This document shows, piece by piece, positions 20,331-32,435 of a stretch of DNA of 64,000 nt. The position numbers were made by a program, and so were the translations under genes. A model generated the notes under the pieces. The model was not told the origin of the DNA and made no database searches. It worked only from the letters and a program-made list of their open reading frames with translations. The DNA is from Chytridium lagenaria (Eukaryota; Chytridiomycota; Chytridiomycetes; Chytridiales; Chytridiaceae), in the NCBI GenBank assembly GCA_025449115.1, contig JAHLKC010000024.1, positions 62,001 to 126,000 on the forward strand, given 5' to 3'. Each line of letters begins with the position of its first letter. The stretch's first letter is position 1.

Positions 20331-22609
20331 CTCTCGACTCCGTTTTCCTGCTAATGCGACTCGCCTTCACCTCTCTGGTATAAATGTGCGCCTGTGTGTG
20401 GAGGGGATTGAGCGCATCTGTTGGGGTTGCTCTGTATGGCCTTTGTGGGATCTCATTGCCAACTCGCGTGCAAGGGAACTTAAAGATATCCTTGACGGGC
20501 GCAACCATTAAGACCTGGCATAGGTGGCAACGGATTGGCAAGAACAAGGCGGCTGACGCGGGCGGTGCTGCAAGATCATTGGGTGTTGGCACCTGAGGAC
20601 CCTCTCTGAGGGATCCGTATTTTCTCCTAACGTGTTTCTTTTTCTTTTCCGTTTTGTTAAGTCCTTCCTTTTCTTCTGAAGATACATTGTCTAAGAAGAT
20701 ATGAGCAATGGGAAGACGGCTCAATGGTGTGTGATTACTTCAAAGGTTCCATCAGTATAACTACGTCTGTTCTATTCTTGATGTGTGATCTTCTCTTGAC
20801 CCATCCCTCCCTATCTAGCTTTGACTAGGGGGTAGGGGAGAAGAGTAAAGGAGTTGCTCCAGCAGAGCAAGTCCACAGAGCACCTAAAGGACAGATGTAC
20901 TCCGCCGTCTAAGTGATGTTAGTTGTTGTTTTGGCTGTGTGTGGTAGTTTTCGCGAGTTCTATTAAATAAAAGGGAGAAAGGAATGGTTTTAGTATCTTC
21001 AATATCAACTTACCTTGCTTCTAAACCAATATCAGCACAAGATCGTCTCCTGGCGATCGGGAATGGCTATAAGTCTCCATGCCACCCTACTATGGCACCT
21101 TTTGGAACATGGGCTCTCTTTGCCTCTCAGAGCTTAGAACAGGGTAACCTTACTCATTGCCTGCCGTTAGCGCCTGATCATTGGGTCGGAGAGCACCAGA
21201 GGTGGAATATAGCTGACCAAGCCTTGACTAAAGGACACTGTGAATGAGGAGGGATTCCATCACAGCCTTCTGTCTCAAACGGCCGGATTGCAGCTTCACC
21301 AGGTGGTAAGGGGGCAGAGGGGTCGACTGTCATCCAACTAAGAGTGAAGGGGAGATCACGCCGCGAGGCCACGCCCGTGGTGATAGAGGATAGGGGATCA
21401 ACTCAATATCAACTACTGGATTCAACAAGGTACAAATTAAATCAAGAAATCTCTCATATTAAAGTAATACACAAAATACAAATAAATAATAGACACAACA
21501 TATGCACACACACATAAACGGCACATATGCGCGCCACCTCCTTCAATAAAAACCCTATAAACGTGGGGGAAAACTATACATAAAAAACCCAAAGGGAAAA
21601 GAAGGGAGGATTCGATATGACGCGTAAATATACGCGTCGACGTGGGATATAACAGAACTCAACGGACTTAGACAAAATACCCGTATGAGCCATAGGCCAT
21701 GTGAATGATGTAATTCTTCACATTCATCAGTATAACTATGTCTGTTCTATTCTTGATGGCTATGACAGGCTATGTAGTTGCCTGTGAGTGGAGAGCGGCA
21801 TGAGCAGGGCCCTAGGTAGATGAGATTGAGATGGAATATGTTAAAACGGCCTATTGCGGCAAATATGAGGCCTGGTACTCTCCTTGGAGCGGGATGAAAT
21901 CCCGTCTTGTAGACCAGTTCTCCGAGTCACTTTAGATCCAGTCACTAGGCACTTTCCCTTCTTTATCCCTTTATTATTAACATTGTAGAAGAAACTGGAA
22001 CTACTGCAACTTAAATCCCCGCTGTTACTAAAGGCAGAATAGGGCTTGACTCTTGATCTAGAAGCACATCCTAGACTCTAGTCTTGTCAGCTATTATGTG
22101 GTTCTTGACCTCTGTATGCTGGGACTGAGCAGAGGAGGCTACTAGAGAGAACTTCACAGATAGGGGCCCACCCAAACATGGTGGTTTGTGTTTCTCTTTC
22201 ATATTTTTAATACCTCCTTTGATTTTTACATTTATTGTATTGCCACCATCCTTTTTGTTTGTTTTTTTTTTTTGAGCAAGATATTGATTGTTGTAGTCGC
22301 GCCAGAACTTGATATAAATAATTGTAAATTACCTTTGGGGCATGGCGGCGTTACATCCTGGTTGACCAAAAGCTGATGAAATTTGGTTTTTTGAATTGCT
22401 GTTTTCCTTGACTGAGGCGCGACAATAGTTGTCAAAGCCATTGCCGCAAAAATCATGTTTAAAATAACATTAGCAAAAACAATCATGCAGAGCTCTAGAC
22501 GACAATTTGAAGAGTTAGTAGCGTGATAAATGTTGGAGGAATGTACCATTCCCCTCCGGCGTGTTTGCTACCCACTGCGAGGAATTAAAACAGGACATCC
22601 ATGCGTACT
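20331..22609. other. Repeat-rich intergenic region
   Basis: No supported gene. Contains parts of repeat D (20744-20792 and 21721-21860), AT-rich stretches and a patch of LTR-free unique sequence (about 20980-21420). A minus-strand frame at 22232-22549 has a hydrophobic start (MIVFANVILNMIFAAMAL), but nothing else supports it. Confidence 0.4.
21721..21860 (-). repeat. Dispersed repeat D, copy 2
   Basis: Reverse complement of 1898-2030 with roughly 85 percent identity by eye. The shared unit has sharp similarity edges but no recognised termini or target duplication. Confidence 0.65.
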
Positions 22610-22883
22610 GTTGAATACTTAAAGGGAATGTTCAATCACAAACAGGTAGAGTTGTAATTAAACTGGCATAAAGATTATTTACCAATCAAGGAAGGTAAAT
22701 CAAAGTGGGAAATTCAAAATGAGTCCAGAAAGTAAATTAGAAGTCCAGTGGGCGTGTTCGCGCTCAGCTCTAATGACGCGTGAATTCCAGAGCACTCTAG
22801 TGTTGCGCTAGGCGCCCCGGACTATTGGTGCGAGTGATCCTGACGCGTCCTTGTGAGTCAAGTGAGCGAAACCCAACACGTAC
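22605..22883 (-). mobile_element. Solo LTR-1 with CGTAC target duplication
   Basis: The LTR at 22610-22878 (269 bp) begins TGTTGGG and ends CAACA in its own orientation. It is flanked by CGTAC at 22605-22609 and 22879-22883. Compared with the Copia-1 LTR it has lost an internal block of about 235 bp next to its 3' end. This copy defines the true 5' end of the family. Confidence 0.92.
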
Positions 22884-23130
22884 AATACCCTTTTTACCTC
22901 TGCGTCAACAGGTGTTCATTATTGGTCGCGATAAAACAGTATCAATAAAAACAGAAAAACGCGCCTTACAAGGACAAATCATTCCGACAGTTGGGAACCC
23001 GTTTTTCGCGCATGGCCAATTCTACATTGCTTTATCAAACCTAAACAAAAAAAATGTCCAAATACTAAGGATCTCGGAGGTAGAATCACCAGAGACAAAG
23101 GACAAGGTTTACAAAGATATCTTTAAATGA
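22884..23130 (+). pseudogene. Pif1/Helitron-type helicase relic (C-terminus)
   Basis: Reads VFIIGRDKTVSIKTEKRAL, QGQIIPTVGNP, then FFAHGQFYIALSN and NKKNVQILRI, ending VYKDIFK and a stop at 23130. The segment resembles the last helicase motif of Pif1-family and Helitron helicases (typically F.HGQLYVALSR..), including the Q-G-Q that usually precedes it. Sequence upstream is interrupted by the solo LTR, and earlier helicase motifs are not found. Whether it came from a Helitron or a cellular Pif1 paralogue cannot be told. Confidence 0.6.
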
Positions 23131-23945
23131 TGTACATAAAATTCCCCGCAACGAAGTGTTGGCCTGCCTCCTGGTATATTATATTTCGGAACAATTTTTG
23201 TGGTGAAACGTTCATTTGAACACTTCACAGACTACTTTTCACTCAAACCTCATCTTTCGGTGGTTTCTTTTTGCGTTAATATGTCCGCCAGGTCCATCGG
23301 ATTCATTGAAGCCACCCGGTGTTCAGATACGGTCTGCGCGGCACCTCGTTTCGCTACATAACACACGTGGTTAGATTTTCGAGATCATTTTCCAAATATC
23401 TGAGGGCTACACAGAGACCGCAGTAGCTACGGAGAGGGTATCCATAATTTCCTGAGACCAGCCTGTATTATTGAAATAATAATGGGAGTGGTGCGGGATT
23501 TTAAATTCTCAAAGCCAATCGGAGATGCAACCTTGGGCATGGTGAATAATCATACTTACGACGCAGCTTTAATATCCGCGGTCTCGTCGGAAGCAATCCT
23601 AAAGAATCCACATATATCTGTATGTCTATCCTGGACCAGAATTTCATATACATATTCAATATGATTTATCACCATCAACATGTTTTGTGTACCCATCATT
23701 CTCTTAATCTGCTTCACTTTTGCTAAACAGCACTCTGCATCATGTGAGCCGAATCACTCTTTTAGACAACCCTCTCGCCATTAAACTCATAAGTCAAAAG
23801 ATAAAGGATGCGAAAAACGATTTAGTAGTTTACATCCTTACTTTTCAAAAGAGCTGATTGATTACAAATGGAAATGAATACAAAAGGTCCTTTTATAAGT
23901 CGCCAGAAGAAAGAGAGGGGTAGAGTATTTGACTGTAAATTTTAT
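23131..23945. other. Intergenic, transposon/gene border
   Basis: No supported gene. A 61-codon frame at 23482-23664 starts with a real ATG but has no recognisable similarity. POL3 ends at 23946 on the other strand. Confidence 0.4.
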
Positions 23946-26900
23946 TCAATCGCTACCAATTGTAATTAAACCTTCAACAATTAATAAAATGTTATCATTT
24001 TTTTCAAACCTTGATAATAGTGTTGACGCTTCATTCATATCCTTTTGTGCCCTTTTCCGCATGTAAAAAATGGGACAATCTTGAGCGCTGCAAATAATAT
24101 CCTGATGCAAGGAACCCTGACATCTTTGGCATTGCGTCCAAAGTTTTCGAAAATTTCGCCTCCAGGTCGTTGAGTGATTGCCGATTTTTCTCATATAACT
24201 CTTGCGTTTTTGGCTTGCAGTTCTTGCAAACAGCGGACTCCACTAAAAGGCAAAGATTTCTTTAGATAAGTAGGGAAGCGACAACAAACAGCAAATAACA
24301 TATACAGAAGGCTTAGGGTAAGTTAGAAAAAAACATACCGTTCTTCGGCAATGGCGTTTTGCATCCAAGGCAGGTTGCAGTACGCACCGCAAATTTCATC
24401 AAAGCGCCAGTTGCAGGTGCCGCGACTTGGATTTTACGAACATGATCGCCAGCTTGTAAAGTTAAATCGGCAATACACGCATTCTTACAAAAAAGGGTGC
24501 TTGCCTTTTCCCCAAGGATTGGCTCAAATATTCGCATCACGGGATTGGCAAGCTGGTTCTCCAAGTAATATTTTGTGTCGATTGGAAGATTGTTCTCAAG
24601 AACGTAAAGGGGGTCTTCTGCCTTCTCATATGCGGCAGCGTCTTATAAACATGAGAATTTTCATTACAACTAAGTCTCACCTTTTGTTCCTTTTATAATA
24701 ACATAGGACACACGATCACCAGTGCTTGGAGCAGAACCTAAAAGGACATGGTTATTGTCATCAAACGAAGAGGACGAATAAAAGCAATATATCAAAACTA
24801 GGCATGAAGATACCTGAGTCTCGTTTTCTCATTCTCTCGGCAAGCTCATTGTGAGCCTGCTTCCCAGCATACTCTATTACAGTCAGTTTAATGATTTGAC
24901 GTTGTCGAACCTGTTTTGCCGAGTGCTTTAGAAATCACCAGCTGCGATAGATCTATTTTATTTTGAAGGAGCTCGGCAATGACTTTCTTAACATAACTGC
25001 TCGAGTCAATATTAAATCAACTCAATATTATTACTTCTCTGCTCCTTTTACATCTCTCTCGATTAAAAGCTTTTTCAGACAAGTATCAATGACGACTGAA
25101 ACCATACGGCAACTATCACGACGGACAGTCTAAAAATTTAAGATCCACCAGAAACGGATAACCTACCTCAATACCCTTTGCATCCAGCTTGTCAAACTTC
25201 GTTGGGTTGCTCCAATATAAACCGGCGTACTTCTTTTACTAATCAAAAGGTATGGACAATAGACTTTCTCAAAATCCAGATTGATTGGCCTTATAAAGTG
25301 GCCAGTGACGTAAGCTGCTGCCTCTCGCCCTAAAAAAAAATTCAATAAAGATTGAAGGTAAGAACTTTTTACCTAAAGCCATAGCCTCGCCCACATCTTT
25401 CGGGCCAAACTTCACCATTACGGAATCGGTATCTCCGTAAATGACCTAACATGGTTATAGTGATAGCTACGTTCAAAAACATACCCTCGCATCATGCTGA
25501 TATCCGTTTTTTATGCAAAACTTTTCTTCAACGAGCTTGAAAGTTAAGCAATCGCCACTGATCGAAACGAGATACCAGTTTGGTTTTGTCAATCATCTCA
25601 CGACCATATGCAGTAACACTGGATGAAATGGCCAGCAGAGGTAACTTTCCCACGGTGGCTCCTGTGAAGCCATAAACTGAATTTGCACTGATCTAAAAAG
25701 AATTAATGGAGAGAAGTCAACGATAGAACCTTCAATGCTAATTGACGTCCATCTAATACAGCCTTGACAAATGGATCTGTCGCTTTCTTGAGATCAGCCT
25801 TCGCCCGCTTTCTGGCTGCTAAGAGATCCTCAAGAACTGTCGGTAGCAGCCCCTTACGCAGCTTTGGCTTGACAAAAATATCTAAATGTGAGAATAAATT
25901 AATAGTGTTTGTACCGTTATTAGGAGTTATATCGTATTCGTCTTCTGAGAGTCCCAACTTCCTCACAGTCGCGATGTCTGGTAAATATGTTGAATAGCAT
26001 AAATTATGTGCCATCATAATAGAAGGATATAGTGATGTAAAATCGAGGGTGGCAATAGGATCTTCATAGAATCCTTTCTCGGGTTCGATGACGATAGCAC
26101 CTTTAGGTGATCAATAAACAGCATGCAACACATTTTTTACCTTCATATTGTTCATCTGAGCCTTCAGAGTTTAGGCTGGGAATGAGAAGACCCTCGTCAC
26201 GTGCTTTTCGATAAAGTTGTGAAACGACTTTAATTTGTTGCCCTCGGGTTAGCAACATGTTAAAAGGAACGCCCGTCACTCTTGCCATCTCAATATAGTT
26301 AATCATACACATGAGTTTATCCAAAAGGCGCTGTGGTAAGTATGCATCCTGAGGAGTTTAATCAAACAACGTTATGGAACTAATCATACCTTCAAGCAAT
26401 AATGGCTAGCCTTCGTCGAGTTTCTTCGTTGCCGTTTTGTAAATCTGCGATGATGGAATGGTGCACGTCTTCCTTTTGTTCGCCTAATCATTTATAATAA
26501 AAACTTAAACAAATCATTGTTCTATCTCCGCGCTTACCTAAGAAGTGAGCACTAACAGAATTTAAAGAATACGACCGAAGTTTGTAATCTCTCTGCATTA
26601 GCTGCAGAAGATCAACTTGAAGTCTGCCTTCCAAATGTAATTGGGAGTTAAGAGAATAAAGAAGAAGGTATGAAAAAACTATGAATTGATAAATGAATAA
26701 GGATATTGATTGCTTTGTTGTCTCTCGTTCCAAAGGCTTTGGACGAAAAACGTGTATCTTTCGCCTTCGTCTGCCATCCTGATTTATTTCAGTAGCGTTT
26801 TGAATTCTTTCAAACCTTTAATACGGCCGAGAAAGGGAAAATCATTGATTCCGAGCTTAGTGGCACGATCCAAAAGGTATGGAAAATCGAAATTTGTGGT

Positions 26901-28284
26901 GTTGTAGCCGATAATCACATCAGGGTCAACCTATAAAATTAGGAGTATCTTGACTTCTACTCATACAGTTTCGACGAATTCCCGCCATTTTCTCAAAAGA
27001 TCTCCTTCCATATCAAAACATAGAGTATGAGTTCCCACGATGTTGGCACACTGTTTAAGTGTGAAAACATTTCGAATAAAAGGTTTTTGCTGTCCTAACA
27101 TAGTATTTGCATGTAGAATAACGTGGTGATGTACCTTGAATGGTAACCATGTTTGCAATCTGAATAACGGGATCTTCTTCGGCGTCCGGGAAGACTCCCT
27201 TTCTTCCAGCACATTCAATATCAAAACTTAGAATTCGAAGGGGTGCCACTTTTGACCATTCGTCCTCAGGATCATGCGACATAATATGCTCAAAGCTAAA
27301 GGAGTTTAAATAACAATAATTGGAAAGGTACGGATTCTCACTAGACATCAACTTCGATCTGGCAATTAGATATCTTATTGCTGGCGTTGCGAACGGTATA
27401 TTTGTTCTTCGGAAGAGTGAGCCAATTAGCGCCGACTATCTAAAGCGAACGTTAACTATCAGATAGCGCCAAATTAATTGACGTACTTTGGTATCAATCA
27501 TAAATCTTAAAGTGAAGGGTATATTGCTTTCAAAGGTCGTGTAAGACCTATTAGGGAATCCGGGGATGTTCAGTCCATGCTCGAAGAGTCGCTTCGCTAC
27601 GGTCACTTGATCGGGGAAGCGTACATAAATTTGCAAGAACAGATTTGTGTCGGGTCCTTGATATCCGAAAATACTTTGCTTCATCACAAATTCAATGGAA
27701 ACAACGGCGGATCCGTGATTTTCCTGTCGCTTACTGTCGGTTCTGATGGCAGTCTTTTAAAGTTAAAGCAATAAATAAAACCTCAAACGTCAAGAGCTGT
27801 CCGGAATGCTGGGAGGTGGTTTTCGTTGAATCCAGGGGGTGCTGGGACGTAGAAATACGGAGAGAATCCATGTACATGACACACCACACTTCCACCTTCC
27901 TTCAACAGAGTAAGTTTCCTCGGGCCAATGTCGATACTCACATTGGTGGTCCCATACATTCGTAAAATGGCAGACTGTGAGAAGGTTGTTTTATAAAATT
28001 GCCGAGAGTCTCCAATAGTTTCGTCGATATCAAGTTGTTGAAATACTGGGGCAACCGTAAGTCTAATGATATCAAGCAACCCAACCCAAGTCTTCCATGT
28101 TGTTTATGTCACAAGGCTTCCTGGGCCACAGATCGAAATAGTCCGAACTAACGTCCATATCCTCCTCATGCATGCTTTGAAGTCTCTCCTCAAAGCTCAA
28201 TCCCTCAGACTTCCCAGGAACTTTCTGTCGTTTTAAGGGCATGGCAGGCACCGTGTCCGCATTGCGTTTTCCTTTGGAAGTCAT
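23946..28284 (-). CDS. POL3: DNA polymerase delta catalytic subunit
   Basis: B-family replicative polymerase, lagging-strand synthesis, nucleus. Start ATG at 28284 ([11 protein letters not shown]). The N-terminal part has [10 protein letters not shown], joined by a 40-nt intron, and [18 protein letters not shown]. The exonuclease has [12 protein letters not shown] (Exo I) and [17 protein letters not shown] (Exo II). Polymerase motifs are [10 protein letters not shown] (A), [10 protein letters not shown] (B) and YGDTDSV (C). The C-terminus has two cysteine modules, CLGC..CKNC (CysA, zinc) and CQRC..CSAQDC (CysB, Fe-S). More than ten introns, mostly 40-60 nt GT-AG; one at 26637-26706 is AT-AC of U12 type. 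Single-base frame breaks occur near 24155, 25240 and 26410, with both sides conserved, so they are probably assembly errors. Divergent from the ubiquitin-like gene, 62 bp between starts. Confidence 0.95.
26637..26706 (-). other. U12-type AT-AC intron in POL3
   Basis: In POL3 orientation the intron starts ATATCCTTAT, carries TTCTCTTAACTCCC near its end (putative branch A about 11 nt before the splice site) and ends ..AATTAC. Splicing it out joins GCAATCA to ATTTGGAAGG and gives [15 protein letters not shown], matching the conserved polymerase delta sequence. No GT-AG alternative keeps the frame. Confidence 0.85.
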
Positions 28285-28346
28285 GCTGCTGTCGTTCGTA
28301 CCGAGCATTGTCCGAGAGCTCAGAGTTTGTGGAACGCACACAAAAG
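28285..28346. promoter_or_regulatory. POL3 / ubiquitin-like divergent promoter
   Basis: Only 62 bp separate the two opposing start codons, so the two genes must share promoter elements or overlap in their 5' UTRs. No TATA box is evident. Confidence 0.5.
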
Positions 28347-29019
28347 ATGGAGGAAAAACGTTTTGTAGCGAACACCCTTTCGTTTCTTGGGCGGAAAGCG
28401 GTCAAGAATTCCCTCGACTATGAACCCGAGCCTTCACAACTGACCTCCCTTCCTCCGGCAAGCAGACCTTTCGATCTAAAGGCATCGCTGGCTTTGATCG
28501 CTTCTAAGTACTAACATATTACGATAGGCAAATGACGCAGGTGATGAGGAAAAGATTACAATTAACATCAAGCCTCTGAAGGGTGGGAAAGCCTTCAAAC
28601 TTCGACTGGAGAAGCTGGAATCTATTGATAACTTGAAGAAAATAATCGAGAAGGAAGCAGGGATCCCATACAATTCACAGCGACTCGTTCTTGGTGGAAA
28701 AGGACTATTGGATCACAAGACTTTGCCCGATTATGATATTAAGGACAACGCTACCATTCATTTGATGCTCAAAGCCGCCGAGAAGCCTAGTGAAAGCCAA
28801 TCTGCGAGCACGGAGGCACCTGCTCCTAGCTATGACGAACAATTAAAAGCCTTGGCCACTAAAAAGGACTTTTGGGCTTCTTTGGATACTCTAATCCAGC
28901 AACATATTCCGAATAAAAACCATCGCGATCAGGTAGGTTCACGCGAAAAATTCTTGAGCGCTGACTGGTTACTCGATAAACAGCTTCTTGCTGAGATTAA
29001 GACCCTATTGAAGAAATAA
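28347..29019 (+). CDS. Ubiquitin-like domain protein
   Basis: The start is the ATG at 28347 (MEEKRFVANTLSFLGRKAVK). A clear ubiquitin fold follows the intron: ITINIKPLKGGKAFKLRLEK, then IDNLKKIIEKEAGIPYNSQR, LVLGGKGLLDHKTLPDYDI and ATIHLMLKA, about 75 residues. There is no C-terminal Gly-Gly, so it is a built-in domain, not a conjugated modifier. A linker (PSESQSASTEAPAPS) and a helical C-terminal part (KDFWASLDTLIQQHI .. LLAEIKTLLKK) complete it. Exon 1 joins exon 2 in phase 0 only through a GC-AG intron (28458-28527, donor GCAAGC, branch TACTAAC). The exact orthologue was not recognised; a role in protein quality control is inference. Confidence 0.8.
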
Positions 29020-29952
29020 ATCTTATAGTTCTGCTTCATCTCCTTCACAACCTCCTTGCTCTTGTCAACGTTCGCTGTACAGTTTACAACTGTTCTTTTC
29101 TCTAGTATGACTCCAAGGACGCAAACCAATCAAAACATTACCAATGACTATCTTCTAACTCATGGTGTCCTGCAATTAATATAACGATTCCGAAGCTACT
29201 GAAACTTTCCTCGTATCCGTGTCGGTCAGCGTTGAAGTAATATTTTTTTCCGACGTCGTAAAAGATTAAGAGAAGACAACTGCACAACAATAAAGGCAAG
29301 AACTTTGAAGATAAAGAAAAATATAATGTGAACTTGAAAAATGACAACAAATCCAACAAGAACAGAGAAATAATCTTCTGGCAGGCATTACGCGTTGCCT
29401 GCATAGGTACATTGGCGCTTTTGTGGCAATTTCGGAATCCCTTTGAATCTCCATTAAAAAGCCTTGCCCACTTCCTGTCGAAGTATTATCCCCTTCTGCT
29501 AGATCTGTCCCTCCTATTAAATTCGAATTAAGACGTTCTTACTGCATCTATATGCTACATCTTCATGATTTTCATCATACGGACGTCCATGTGCTCTCCA
29601 GCTTGACCAAGGATAAGGACGTTGCAGTCGGATCGCAAGCTCAACGCACAGTTTGATTATCAAAGATGTCCGCGCAAAGCGGACAAAGTCACGGTATATT
29701 GCCCGTCAAACTTACAGCAGCAAAGCAAAAATGTCCCCAACGAAAATAGATGAAGATTAATGTTTACGCAAATCACTCCAGAAAGTAAAGAAGTATAGTC
29801 AAAGGTACAGTGAGAGACACCTTCTTGCAACCGCAAAAATTGCCTCAGTAGCAACGCGGGGGCTGAGGTCATTTTGAATAAATATCACAACTTGTTTAAA
29901 TAGCTCTCCCGATGAGAAAGTTTTTAGTTTGAGGTTGTTTACTTCAATGAAG

Positions 29953-29985
<33 letters not shown>

Positions 29986-29988
29986 TGC
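29020..29988. other. Gap with possible small membrane ORF
   Basis: A minus-strand frame ending at 29138 reads IISLFLLDLLSFFKF .. LLLCSCLLLIFYDVG .. FGIVILIAG and could encode a small membrane protein starting at 29404. No homologue is recognised and no splice pattern supports it. A second minus frame from 29872 (MTSAPALLLRQFLRLQEG) may be another exon. An A30 run lies at 29953-29982. Confidence 0.25.
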
Positions 29989-32435
29989 ATGACATTTCCA
30001 AAACATATGCCTTCATTTGACCCACTATCCATCCGCACGATTGAAGATGATGAGGAGGTTGAGGAGCTCGACTCCAAGATCCCCACATCAGGCTTATCTT
30101 CAAAGAGATTGCTTAAGTTAAAGGTCAGTTGATACAATGAGGATGATTGTTGATCTTTACGAGGCTGTCGACAAGAAGGCAGCAAAGAAGATAAAGTTGT
30201 CTGAGTCCGCATCGTCAGATAGTAAAGCCGGAGCTGTTGATGTAGAAGTAAATCCAGACTTTTCGTTTGAATCGGATGATGACATTGGTAATGCTGCTGG
30301 CTTCGATTGGGATTTTTCTTCGGCAAAAGCTATGGCGAAAGATGGGACAAATGGGAGGACTTCAGTTGATGACAAGATCCAAAGGGCACGACAGGACACA
30401 ACTCTAAGAGAGTTAAAGCTTGATGGAGTTTCCGAAGAAGGTAAGAACATCTAGTATTGCGTAGAGCTAACGTGGCAGAATTAGAGAAGACAGCTAAGAC
30501 GGCCACTATTAAAGAGAAAACGACTGCAAGTAATCCAGCTCCCATACCCGACAAGAAAGCAAAGAAAATGGTGGAGTTAAGATCTGATTCGTTGGAGGAT
30601 ACTGTTAGAGAAAAGGTGCATTACCCGACGTTGTGCCGTAATTAACTTTTTGCAGCGGAAGGCCGATTTTTTCAGTTCGGAGCCAATAGTAACAGAGGAC
30701 ACCACCGATTCCTTTGGCGAAATGCGCTTGTCTCGTCCAATTTTGAAGGCGATTTCAGACTTGGGATACTTGAAGCCAACTCCTATTCAAAGTAAAGGCA
30801 TCCCGGTTGCTCTACAAGGGCTTGACCTTTGTGCCGCAGCTGTGACTGGATCCGGGAAGACAGCCGCTTTCATGGTCCCGGTGCTGGAACGATTGCTTTT
30901 TCGTCCTAAAGGAATAGCTGCGACAAGAGTATTAGTTTTGGTTCCTACTCGTGAATTGGGTGTCCAATGTCATTCTGTCGCTACAAAACTTGCAAAGTAC
31001 ACGGATATTCAATGTTGTTTGGCTGTTGGTGGTTTATCAACAAAATTCAGGAAAGTGAACTTCGGAAGAAACCTGACGTTGTCATTGCCACTCCTGGACG
31101 TTTGATTGATCACATACAGAATAGTCTTTCCTTCACCCTCGACACAGTCGAGATTCTTATTATTGATGAAGCCGATAGGTAGGTTTTTTCTACTTCACAG
31201 CATATGAAATATAGCATCCTTATGCCCCCGGTTGCTTTTTTGTTTGTTTCTCATCGCCCTTGTTGTGATTTTGTGGTTTGACAATATATTAGAATGTTGG
31301 AAGACGGATTTGCCGCTGAACTTGACGAGATTATCAAGTCGACACCAAAGTCGCGTCAAACCATGCTCTTTTCTGCTACTATGACGGACAACGTGGACGA
31401 TTTGATTAAACTTTCGTTGAACAAGCCCGTACGACTTTTTTTGGACAAAAACACGGCGATCGCTTCAAAACTTACTCAAGAGTTTATTAGAGTGCGAAGC
31501 CATCGCGAGGCAACTAAGTCGGCCATGTTGGCAGCACTTTGCGCGAGGACGTACAAGGAACAGTGTATCGTCTTCTTTGCGAGTAAAGTTGCCGCGCATC
31601 AAATGAAGATTGTATTTGGTCTTCTTGGATTGAAGGCTGCAGAACTCCACGGAAATTTGACTCAACTTCAGGTTACTTGAACATCATCTGTTTCAGCTTT
31701 ATGACATTTAATTTTAGCGCCTCGAATCCCTCAATCTTTTCAGGGAACGGAAAGTGGATTTCCTTTTGGCGACTGACCTTGCCGCAAGAGGATTGGATAT
31801 CACAGGCATCAAAACCGTTGTCAACTACGATATGCCAACTTCATACTCCCAATACATTCACAGAGTTGGTAGGACGGCCCGTGGTTCGAGTGCGGGAAGA
31901 TCTGTCTCGTTCGTTGCTGAAGGAGACAGGCTTATTCTGAAGCAGGCGCTTCGGAGTTCTACGGAAGAGGTTAAGCACAGAGTCATTCCTGCGGAGGTTA
32001 TTGCAAAATTTCACGAAGCCATTAAATCTTTGGAATCCTCCATCAAGGATATTCTTGAGGAAGAGAAAGCCGAAAAGGAGTTCCAGAACGCGGAAATGCA
32101 GGTCACGAGGGCCGAAAATTTGATCAAGTATGAGGATGAGATCAAGTCGCGACCTGCAAGGACTTGGTTCCAAACACCCCAGGAGAAGCTGGACGCAAAG
32201 GAAACCTTAAACAAAGAAAAGGACGATAAGGTGAGATTGGGTAAAAAAAGGCTGCTTCTAATTCATATAACAGCCAAAACGTGGCAAGTACGATGGGCTT
32301 ACTAGGAAGAAGAAGCGCTCTAAAATGTTGCGCGAAGAGGATCAAAAGGCGATGAAATCCCAAAAGGTGGTGGCTCGTGCGGCCAAGCGAACGCAGAAGC
32401 CAAAGCGCCTGCAACAATTTATGAAGAAAAAATAA
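29989..32435 (+). CDS. DRS1: DEAD-box RNA helicase Drs1/DDX27
   Basis: ATP-dependent helicase of 60S ribosomal subunit assembly, nucleolus. Start at 29989 or 30007 (same frame). An acidic/lysine-rich N-terminus is followed by the Q motif (GYLKPTPIQ), [11 protein letters not shown] (I), PTRELGVQ (Ia), [11 protein letters not shown] (Ib), IIDEADRMLEDG (II, DEAD), LFSATMT (III), [16 protein letters not shown] (V) and [11 protein letters not shown] (VI). A basic tail ([12 protein letters not shown] .. RLQQFMKKK) ends at 32435. About six introns; the one at about 31183-31292 is the longest (~110 nt). A one-base loss in an A run near 31048 shifts the frame before motif Ib. The QxxR motif VI and DEAD box are intact. 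Confidence 0.93.

Noticed and set aside
25560..25610. Second U12-type intron in POL3 (starts GTATCTCG, has TGCTTAACTTT)
   Set aside because: The 5' site is GTATCTCG, not GTATCCTT, and the 3' end is a normal CAAG; best read as an ordinary GT-AG intron.
26630..26710. Reading the POL3 break as a frameshift or GT-AG intron
   Set aside because: No GT donor lies at the right place, and the AT-AC pair restores the conserved sequence exactly with U12-type 5' and branch motifs.
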